From Sphingobacteriales bacterium (GTDB lineage Bacteria > Bacteroidota > Bacteroidia > Chitinophagales > UBA2359), in contig JADJTE010000031.1 in the NCBI GenBank assembly GCA_016711295.1, forward strand, positions 1 through 64,000: 64,000 nt of DNA. Direction: 5' to 3'. The position numbers were made by a program, and so were the translations under genes. This document shows, one piece after another, positions 56,209 to 64,000 of this stretch; the first letter of the stretch is position 1; every line of letters starts with the position of its first letter. The notes beneath the pieces are model-generated. The model was not told the origin of the DNA, ran no database searches, and saw nothing but the letters and a program-made list of their open reading frames with translations.

Positions 56209-58821
56209 TTAGACTGTTGTTTGCTTGGTATAGAAGCGCAGCGCACCATCTATGGCATCAACTACTACTGGTTTTTCGGGTAGTAGTTTGCCGCTCAAAA
56301 TTTGTTTCGATAAGGCATTGACAATTTCCTTTTGAATGAGGCGTTTTAGCGGGCGTGCCCCAAATTGTGGGTCATAACCATAGTCCGCCAACCAATCTAA
56401 TGCTTCGTCGGTCACTTCTAATTGTAGGTTTTGTTTGGCAAGTAGTCGCTCTACTTCTTGCAATTGGAGGCGCAATATGCCGCGCATTTCGCTTTTTTGT
56501 AGTGGTTTGAACACAATCACCTCGTCAATTCGGTTCAGGAATTCGGGTCGCAGGGTACGGCGTAGTAGTTCGAACAATTGTATTTTGGTCGTTTCGTAGG
56601 TGGCGGTTAGGTCGCGCTCGCGTATGCCCTCAAAATTTTCTTGTATCACATTCGACCCCAGATTGGAGGTCATAATGATAATAGTATTTTTGAAATTGAC
56701 CGTCCTGCCCTTGCTGTCGGTCAGTCGTCCGTCGTCTAATACTTGCAATAATAGATTAAATACGTCGGTATGCGCTTTTTCTATTTCATCGAACAAGATG
56801 ACCGAATAGGGTTTGCGGCGCACGGCTTCGGTCAGTTGCCCGCCTTCTTCGTAGCCCACATAGCCCGGAGGAGCCCCGATAAGGCGCGATACGGCGTGGC
56901 TTTCTTGGTATTCTGATAGGTCGATGCGTGTAAGGGCATTTTCGTCGTTAAACAGAAATTCGGCTAAGGCTTTTGCCAATTCGGTTTTTCCTACGCCCGT
57001 CGTGCCGAGGAATATAAACGACCCTATGGGGCGGCGCGGGTCTTGCAAACCCGCTCTACTTCGGCGTATAGCGTCCGATACGGCTTCTATGGCTTCGTGC
57101 TGCCCCACCACGCGGTGGTGTAGTTCGTCTTCTAAGCGCAGCAATTTTTGCCGTTCGCTTTCTAACATGCGGCTCACAGGTATTTGCGTCCATTTCGATA
57201 CGATAGCGGCTATATCTTCGGCATCTACTTGTTCTTTGATAATGCGCGTGTCGGTGATTTGTGCCAATTGCGCTTCGGGTTCTTTGATGCGGGCTTGTGC
57301 GTCGCGTATTTTGCCATAGCGCGATTCGGCTACTGCGCCATAGTCACCCATGCGCTCGGCTTGCTCGGCTTGTAGGTTAAAACGCTCTACTTCGCGTTTT
57401 TGGGTCTGTATATCTTCTATAATTTCTTTTTCAGCCTTCCATTTTGCCATAAATTGGTCGCGTGCCTCGTTCAATTTACTCAATTTTTGGCTCAATTGGG
57501 CTATTTTAGGCTCGTCGCCTTCGCGCTTGATGGCTTCGCGCTCTATTTCTATTTGTCTTATTTTGCGTTCTATTTCGTCTAACATTTCGGGCAACGAATC
57601 CATTTCTAAGCGCAGTTTGGCGGCTGCTTCGTCGAGCAGGTCAATGGCTTTGTCGGGCAAAAAACGGTCGGTGATATAGCGGGTGGATAGTTCTACGGCG
57701 GTCAGAATGGCTTCGTCCTTGATTTTTACTTTATGGTGGTTTTCGTAACGTTCTTTCAAGCCCCGCAGGATAGAAATGGTATCGCTGGGCGAAGGTTCGT
57801 CAATCATTACTTTTTGAAAACGGCGTTCTAAGGCTTTGTCTTTTTCAAAGAATTTTTGGTATTCGTTCAAGGTCGTAGCTCCTACTGCACGCAGTTCGCC
57901 GCGGGCTAAGGCGGGTTTTAGGATATTAGCAGCGTCCAAAGCACCATCGGTAGCTCCCGCCCCGACGAGTGTATGTATCTCGTCGATAAACAGAATGATA
58001 TTTCCCTCCGACCGGCTCACTTCTTTGATAACGGCTTTCAGGCGTTCTTCAAATTCGCCTCTGTACTTGGCACCAGCCATCAATGCCCCCATATCTAAGG
58101 CATAGATAATTTTGTTTTTCAGATTTTCGGGTACGTCGCCGCGCATAATTCGGTGGGCTATGCCTTCGGCAATGGCAGTCTTGCCTACACCTGGCTCGCC
58201 TACCAAAATAGGGTTATTTTTAGTGCGGCGCGACAAGATATGCAATACGCGCCTTATTTCCTCGTCGCGTCCGATAACGGGGTCTAATTTACCCTCTTGG
58301 GCTAAGGCGTTCAGGTTGTTGGCATATTTGGCTAAGGCATTGTATTTCGACTCTGCCCCTGCATCGCTCACTTTATCGCCCTGCCGTAGTTCTTTGATGG
58401 CTTTTTGCAGTATTTCGGCACTCAAACCCGATTCTTTGAGTAGAGTTGCTGCCTCGCCACCGCTTTCGACAATGGCAATCAATAGGTGCTCGACCGATAC
58501 AAACTCATCGTTATTTTTTTTGGCTAACTGCTGCGCTTTGAATAAGACTTGGGTCAGTTGGGGCGAGGGATTGGCGGCTTGCACGGCACCATCACCCGAT
58601 ATTTTGGGCAAACGCGACAAAGACCCATCAATGCGCTGCAAAAGGCGAGCAGGCTGCACACCTGCCTTTTTGAGCAAATAGGGCACTACATTTTCATCGG
58701 CACCAAGCAACCCTTTCAGCAAATGTAACGTTTCAATGGCGGGATGCGATAATTCATAAGCCAATTGCTGTGCTCCTACAATGGCTTCCTGCGATTTGAT
58801 AGTGAAGTTATTGAAATTCAT
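56209..58821 (-). CDS. clpB: ATP-dependent disaggregase ClpB
   Basis: Intact. The start at 58821 (MNFNNFTIKSQEAIVGAQQL) matches ClpB; an upstream in-frame ATG at 58845 adds eight unlikely residues. 870 residues. N-domain 1-145; NBD1 Walker A GEPGVGKTAIAEGIAHRI, Walker B ILFIDEIHTLVGAGATDGAL; coiled-coil middle domain about 405-520; NBD2 Walker A LGTTGVGKTELAKALAEFLF, pore loop GAPPGYVGYEEGGQLTEAVR, Walker B VILFDEIEKAH; C-terminal YDPQFGARPLKRLIQKEIVN. It is a cytoplasmic hexamer that solubilises aggregates with DnaK. It has its own terminator and is monocistronic. No CIRCE or other heat-shock operator was recognised upstream. Confidence 0.97.
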   Translation of the reverse strand: MNFNNFTIKSQEAIVGAQQLAYELSHPAIETLHLLKGLLGADENVVPYLLKKAGVQPARLLQRIDGSLSRLPKISGDGAVQAANPSPQLTQVLFKAQQLAKKNNDEFVSVEHLLIAIVESGGEAATLLKESGLSAEILQKAIKELRQGDKVSDAGAESKYNALAKYANNLNALAQEGKLDPVIGRDEEIRRVLHILSRRTKNNPILVGEPGVGKTAIAEGIAHRIMRGDVPENLKNKIIYALDMGALMAGAKYRGEFEERLKAVIKEVSRSEGNIILFIDEIHTLVGAGATDGALDAANILKPALARGELRAVGATTLNEYQKFFEKDKALERRFQKVMIDEPSPSDTISILRGLKERYENHHKVKIKDEAILTAVELSTRYITDRFLPDKAIDLLDEAAAKLRLEMDSLPEMLDEIERKIRQIEIEREAIKREGDEPKIAQLSQKLSKLNEARDQFMAKWKAEKEIIEDIQTQKREVERFNLQAEQAERMGDYGAVAESRYGKIRDAQARIKEPEAQLAQITDTRIIKEQVDAEDIAAIVSKWTQIPVSRMLESERQKLLRLEDELHHRVVGQHEAIEAVSDAIRRSRAGLQDPRRPIGSFIFLGTTGVGKTELAKALAEFLFNDENALTRIDLSEYQESHAVSRLIGAPPGYVGYEEGGQLTEAVRRKPYSVILFDEIEKAHTDVFNLLLQVLDDGRLTDSKGRTVNFKNTIIIMTSNLGSNVIQENFEGIRERDLTATYETTKIQLFELLRRTLRPEFLNRIDEVIVFKPLQKSEMRGILRLQLQEVERLLAKQNLQLEVTDEALDWLADYGYDPQFGARPLKRLIQKEIVNALSKQILSGKLLPEKPVVVDAIDGALRFYTKQTTV

Positions 58822-58829
58822 AAGCATTA

Positions 58830-58861
58830 TTTGGCGATAAGGCAAAACCGCCTTACCTTTG
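58830..58861 (+). promoter_or_regulatory. Bacteroidota-type promoter reading into the 22-bp repeat array
   Basis: TTTG at 58830-58833 and TACCTTTG at 58854-58861 with exactly 20 bases between. It points away from clpB, toward the small open frame at 58918 and the minisatellite, with no conventional gene until 59692. Confidence 0.65.
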
Positions 58862-58917
58862 TGACATTTTATTGACTATTCGGCAATTTGCATACCAAGC
58901 ACTACAATACGGACAAA

Positions 58918-59019
58918 ATGACCACTCAATTCCAAAGCACCTGCCAGATTGACCCATCGGCGCGTGTTAATAACTCATTTTGTCAGCCTTGTTTCGGCTT
59001 CGCTCAACAAGACGTTTAG
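58918..59019 (+). CDS. 33-codon open frame ending in the first minisatellite unit
   Basis: ATG at 58918, 57 bases after a well-formed promoter, encodes MTTQFQSTCQIDPSARVNNS, continues to FAQQDV and stops in the first 22-bp unit. The IDPSA stretch resembles the start of hexapeptide-repeat acyltransferases, so this could be the remnant of a longer gene interrupted by the repeat expansion. The similarity is weak and the frame may be fortuitous. Confidence 0.25.
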   Translation: MTTQFQSTCQIDPSARVNNSFCQPCFGFAQQDV

Positions 59020-59643
59020 CTTGGCTCAACAAGACGTTTAGCTTGGCTCAACAAGACGTTTAGCTTGGCTCAACAAGACGTTTAGCTTGGCTCAACAAGA
59101 CGTTTAGCTTGGCTCAACAAGACGTTTAGCTTGGCTCAACAAGACGTTTAGCTTGGCTCAACAAGACGTTTAGCTTGGCTCAACAAGACGTTTAGCTTTG
59201 GCTCAACAAGACGTTTAGCTTGGCTCAACAAGACGTTTAGCTTGGCTCAACAAGACGTTTAGCTTGGCTCAACAAGACGTTTAGCTTGGCTCAACAAGAC
59301 GTTTAGCTTGGCTCAACAAGACGTTTAGCTTGGCTCAACAAGACGTTTAGCTTGGCTCAACAAGACGTTTAGCTTGGCTCAACAAGACGTTTAGCTTGGC
59401 TCAACAAGACGTTTAGCTTGGCTCAACAAGACGTTTAGCTTGGCTCAACAAGACGTTTAGCTTGGCTCAACAAGACGTTTAGCTTGGCTCAACAAGACGT
59501 TTAGCTTGGCTCAACAAGACGTTTAGCTTGGCTCAACAAGACGTTTCGGCTTCTACTTAGCAAGCCCCGTCTTGCTAAATAGGACAACCGCCACACCACC
59601 AATCAGGCGAAGCCAAGTAAGTCGGGTTTAGCGAAGCCGAAAC
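58991..59643. repeat. 14-bp inverted repeats bounding the minisatellite
   Basis: GTTTCGGCTTCGCT at 58991-59004 is the exact reverse complement of AGCGAAGCCGAAAC at 59630-59643. Between them lie the 22-bp array and, after it, a perfect hairpin TTAGCAAG-ccccgt-CTTGCTAA at 59557-59578. Confidence 0.8.
59005..59546. repeat. 22-bp minisatellite, 25 copies
   Basis: Unit caacaagacgtttagcttggct repeated head to tail; 25 occurrences of caacaagacgttt were counted from 59005 to 59546. All are identical except one with an extra T near 59198. The unit length is not a multiple of three and TAG/TAA occurs in every frame on both strands, so it is non-coding. There are no spacers, so it is not a CRISPR array. 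Confidence 0.95.
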
Positions 59644-59691
59644 CCATAAAGTTAATTAAAAATATCTTTTTATAAAAAATAAATCTTTATC

Positions 59692-62600
59692 ATGAGGAAA
59701 TTCTTAGGGCTGCTATTGTGCTACCTTGTCTGCTTGTGTGTACAGCTACAAGTACAGGCACAGCCATACGGCAACGAATGGATTAATTACTCCAAAACCT
59801 ACTATAAAATACAAGTAGGACAAGAGGGTTTATACCGCATTCCGTTCTCTACGCTCCAAGCCGAAGGATTGGGCAGCAATGCTGGCTCAGGCTACAAAAT
59901 GTTTACACGCGGGCAAGAAGTCCCGATTTATGTGACGACCAACGGCACATTTGGTACAAGCGACTATATTGAGTTTATAGGCGAAATCAACGACGGGTCG
60001 CAAGATGCCTCTTTGTACCAAAATCCCAGTTGGCAACTTAATCCCCACCGAAGTTTGTTTAGCGATACCAGTGCTTATTATTTGGTATGGGACAATACGG
60101 GCACGCCCAAACGCTATATCAACACCAACAACGATGTAAGTGCGCCGCCTGTGCCTGCCGAAACATTTTTTGTTCATACAATTACGTCTTCCTATCTCGA
60201 GGGGCACGCAGCAGGCAAACCTTTCCGCGTAGCAGGGGTTAATCACCGCTACCCCGACTTTGACGATGCCGAAGGTTTTGCCTCGCTCCAATTTGGCAAC
60301 GGCACTTCCTCTGCTACTCCTTGGTTCCGCGATTTCACGCTATCTACTCCTGCCCGCTATACGGGAGCGGGTGCCCCCCGCGCCCACTTGGGTACCAAAC
60401 TCGTAGGGCGAAACGATGAGTTTGACGTATTTGACCATATCGTAGAGATAATGGTCAATGGCACTCCCTATAATATTGTCACGTATAATGCCCACGACCA
60501 AGTATTGTTGTCCGATAGTATTTTCTTGGCAACAATGGCAGGTAACTCAACAGTTATCAGAGCGTCTGTGCCCGATACAGTAGATCATACCGATATTAAT
60601 TCGGTGGCTTATTTGCGATTCAGCTACCCGCGTCGCTTTGATTTGGACAATGCCAATCGTTTTATGTTCCGCTTGGCAAATAGCCAACAGAAATATTTAG
60701 AAATAGAAAATTTCAATGGCGGCACTAGCTTTGTTCTCTATGACATGACTAACAACCTGCGCATCGTACCCGTGTTTGCTGACGGCAAATATAAAGTATT
60801 GTTGCCTGCGGGTGCGAACCCCGCACTGCCGCGTAAAATCTATTTGGCAAGCACTGCCTCGCCTTGTGCCATAGGTTGTACTTTTCCTTGTGTGCCGGCA
60901 CAATGTGCTGCTTGGACTGTTGGCGACCTCAATGCTCGGCAGTTTACCAACTTCGGAACCGCCGCTAATCAAGGCGATTATATCATCGTGAGCAATGCCA
61001 AATTGCGCACGGGTGCTACCGACCGCGTGCAACAATTTGCCAACTACCGCGAGACCGTAGCAGGGGGCAGCCATAACGTAGTAGTTGCTGATATCGAAGA
61101 CCTATACGACCAATTTGCCTACGGTATCCCGACTCACCCCAGGGCTGTGCGAGGCTTGGTCGATTATGCCTTTAATGTGTGGCCAGCCGACCCCGAATAC
61201 TTGTTTCTCATCGGCAAATCGGTGCGCTATTCGGCTACTCGCACCTTCCCCGCTGCCCATAATGCCAATTTAGTGCCCAGTTGGGGCGACCCCGCCTCAG
61301 ATAATATGTTGGGGGCTACCTCTACCGACTACTACCAACGCCTTGCGATAGGTCGCCTAAGCGCACTTACGCCTGCACACGTAAAGGCTTATTACGATAA
61401 AATCATAGAATACGAACTCGAAGAGCCTTGTACGCTTGTCGACCGCGCTTGGACCAAACGCTTTGCCCACGTAGCCAGCGGTTGGACAGGCAGCCAAACC
61501 AGCGAATTTCAGGACTTGCTCAACTCCCACTCGGCTGTTTGTGAAAATACCGAATTTCAGTGCCAACGTCACCAATTACAGCTATACGGGCACCCAGATC
61601 GCACCGCTCCCACTCAATTCGGACTTTACTAATGCCTATAATGCGGGCTACGCCATGGTATCGTTAATGGGGCACGCTACGGTAGATGGTTGGAGTTTTG
61701 GTATTGGTACTGATGCTACACCTTATAGCAATGAGGGCAAATATCCGTTTATGCTTGCGGGTTCGTGCTTTGTAGGCAATATTCACGAATATACGCCTAC
61801 TGTCAATAACCCATCGATGGCAGAGAAATACGTTTTGGCAGACAATAAAGGAGCTATTGGTTATATGGGAACTGTGCAATTTGGCTTGCCTACCTATTTA
61901 GACCAATTCGCCACCCACCTTTACGAGCGTTTTTCTAACCTCAGCTATAACGAGCCTATGGGCTATTGTATGCTGAAATCGCTGCAACAATTGCACACCT
62001 CCGACGCAGCGGCTCCCGACTACAAAGGTCGCCGCATCACCACTCAAGAATATACCTTGGAGGGCGACCCTGCTGTTGTATTAGTGTCGAGTTTTACGCA
62101 ACCCGATTATATTTTGGTCGACAACGCCACTTACAACAATGTTCAGGTATTTGCCCAACCAAGTAATATCGAAGTGACGGGCAACCCCGGTTCTGTGCCC
62201 GCAGGTACCACCTCGCTCGATTTTGTGATTACGGTCAATAATATTGGGCAAGCCGTAACGGGCAATATAAGTATTCGCATCGACCGACAGTTGGGACCTA
62301 CCAGCGAAACAGCTGCCCAACAAACCGTAGTGGCTCCGCTGGGCGAAAGCACTTATACCCTTAGCGTACCCATCAGTTCGGGCGATATGAACGGCACTAA
62401 TACCTTTACAATTACTGTAGATGCTAACAACGCCGTTATCGAAGGTTGCGAAAACAACAATACGGCAAGCGTACAACTCACCATTCAGGATTGTACGCCT
62501 CCTACGGTTACATTTGCGCCTGCTACCCAATATTGTACCAATACCAACCCTGTAACCCTAAGCGGTACTCCCGCCGGTGGTATTTTCTTGCTCAACGGCA

Positions 62601-64000
62601 CGGAATTAGCAGGAAATAGCTTCGACCCCGACAATGCCGAATTAGGCAGCAATACGCTGACTTACCAATATACCGATGCTAATAATTGCGTTGGGCAAAG
62701 CACTACAAATATTACTGTGAACGCAGCACCCTCGACTCAAATAGCTACTACTACTTTGGCTATTTGTTTAGATGAAAGCGTCACGGTCAGCCCCGAAGCG
62801 TTTAGCTCGGCTGCTAATTATACTTGGAACTTCGGCGGCGGCACAGAAACTGCTACGGGTGGCAATCAAGAATACCAAGTATCTTGGGCTACACCTGGCA
62901 CCAAAACCATTACACTCAATGCCACTACGGGCAATTGTGCTGCTAGTCCTACTACGATTGATGTAGTAGTAAGTGCGCCTTTGGCAGTACCTGCTATTAC
63001 TTGCGGCAATACAACTACCAATAGTGTTACGTTCCAATGGAATGCCATACCTGGCGCAACGGGTTATATCCTCAACCAAGACGGCACCATTATTTCGCAA
63101 GTAGGCAACAGCTATACCGCGACTGGCTTAACTGTGGGCGAAACAGTATCGCTATCAGTTATTGCGCAGGGCGATGCTCCTTGCGGCAATAGCAATACCT
63201 CGCTGACCCAATCGTGTACCGCTCAAAACTGCGAAGTTATTACAGCTACGGTCGATAATATCGAAGCTATCTATTGCGCTAACGAACCTGCTTTTACCTT
63301 GGTAGGTTCGCCTGCCAATGGTTCGTTCTTGGTCGATGGTGTAGCGGCTACACAATTTAACCCTGCTGCTTTGGGCGCAGGTTCGCACACTATTGTGTAT
63401 CAGGTAACACTCAACGGCGTTTGCCAATACACTTCTCAAACCTACCAAGCGACTATCTATAACTTGCCCGCGGTTCCTACTATCAGCGGCAATGCGATAT
63501 TCTGCCAAGGTGGCGGCACCGAACTGACCGCAGAAGGCGATTATGAGACTTATTTGTGGAACACAGGCAATACAGCCCAAACCATCAGCGTTACAGATGG
63601 CGGCACGTATAGCGTAGTCGTAAGCAACGAAGGCGGCTTGGGCTGCTCGGCGAGTGCTGCACTTGATGTGACCGAATTAATCGAACCTAACCTCGAAATT
63701 ACGGCTGCTAACAACGCCATAGTCTGCAACGGACAACCCCTAACCTTATTTGCTACGGCGGGTTATAGCTCGTACCAATGGGAAGGCGTATTTTCTAGTA
63801 CCGAAACCGCTACGGTATTTAATGCGGGGGTTTATACGGTCAATATCGTTGATGCCAATGGCTGTACGGCTTCTGAAAGCATCACCGTAACCGAAAATAC
63901 AATTACGCCTATCTCTTTGCAACTGAATGGCGCACCCGCACCCGGTACAGCTACCCTCTGCGGTGGTAGTGCTTTGTTAGATGCAGGCAGTGGCTACCAA
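59692..64000 (+). CDS. Large secreted C25 (gingipain-type) peptidase with Ig/PKD-like repeats, 3' end outside window (one frameshift)
   Basis: Signal peptide RKFLGLLLCYLVCLCVQLQVQAQ. Residues about 25-430 are the N-terminal prodomain-like region (WINYSKTYYKIQVGQEGLYR, SGYKMFTRGQEVPIYV). Peptidase C25 follows: DYIIVSNAKL, ADIEDLYDQFAYGIPTHPRA, YLFLIGKSV, STDYYQRLAIGRLSA. After a frameshift near 61545 the catalytic His is in VSLMGHATVDGWSFG (codon 61673-61675) and the catalytic Cys in FMLAGSCFVGN (codon 61766-61768). From about 62090 come a CARDB-like domain and repeated Ig/PKD-type domains (AICLDESVTVSPEAF, VDANGCTASESITVT) open to the window edge. C25 peptidases are T9SS cargo or the PorU sortase; the long repeat tail argues for a surface cargo protein. 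Confidence 0.85.

Noticed and set aside
56046..56321. 91-codon open frame on the plus strand
   Set aside because: It overlaps the clpB terminator and the clpB 3' end and has no recognisable protein features.
59005..59546. Possible CRISPR array
   Set aside because: The 22-bp units are directly adjacent without spacers and no cas gene is present in the window.

Overview
The window looks like a chromosome segment of a gliding-type Bacteroidota bacterium (Cytophagia/Saprospiria-like; the exact lineage cannot be read from the sequence). The indications are a gliding/T9SS C-terminal domain protein, a PorP/SprF membrane protein, a T9SS type A sorting domain, a gingipain-type C25 peptidase, a serine palmitoyltransferase-like enzyme, a BatC-like protein, LpxK (hence an LPS outer membrane), and promoters of the Bacteroidota form TTTG-N20-TAnnTTTG. 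No rRNA or tRNA gene was seen.

Layout. 1-7.6 kb: end of a giant repeat-bearing secreted protein (about four 745-bp tandem units plus a gliding-motility C-terminal domain), a small membrane protein and a TonB-dependent receptor, all riddled with frameshifts. 7.7-10.7 kb (-): SH3-like protein, DUF58 protein and MoxR ATPase. 11-19.4 kb: VOC protein, secreted WD40 protein, PorP/SprF, C1 papain-like peptidase and a WG-repeat/caspase fusion. 19.7-22.5 kb: zinc-ribbon/coiled-coil protein and a tandem duplication of an Rpn-type PD-(D/E)XK nuclease gene. 22.7-28.8 kb: KatG, serine palmitoyltransferase-like enzyme, a lipoprotein and an arginine deiminase-like enzyme. 29-30.8 kb: an IS4-type element truncating a secreted-protein gene. 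31-40.5 kb: RarA, TMEM175-like channel, Wzz-like chain-length protein, a lipoprotein/TPR gene pair, an ABC-2 permease and a lipoprotein. 40.8-49.4 kb: PepT, an IS30 element, FabD, BatC-like TPR protein, diphosphomevalonate decarboxylase and a Kazal-domain T9SS cargo. 49.7-55.8 kb (-): methyltransferase, LpxK, hybrid histidine kinase and an orphan solute-binding protein. 56.2-58.8 kb (-): ClpB. 59-59.5 kb: a 25-copy 22-bp minisatellite. 59.7 kb to the end: a large C25 peptidase with Ig/PKD-like repeats, running off the window.

The most notable non-coding signal is a dispersed MITE-like family. Copies carry 12-bp terminal inverted repeats GTAACTATTTAG/CTAAATAGTTAC. Two copies are flanked by perfect 8-bp target duplications and a third, longer element by a 7/8 match. 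Most copies of the short form contain a G-quadruplex-type run. In all four places where a REP-like double hairpin occurs it lies on the same side of a MITE copy, and one copy is split by the IS30 element.

About half of the genes carry one or more frameshifts, densest in the first 7.6 kb. The pattern (homopolymer indels between near-identical copies, intact protein on both sides of each break) fits consensus errors of a long-read assembly better than real decay, so frameshifted genes are described as probably intact loci unless stated otherwise. All functional calls come from motif recognition by eye; no database search was possible.
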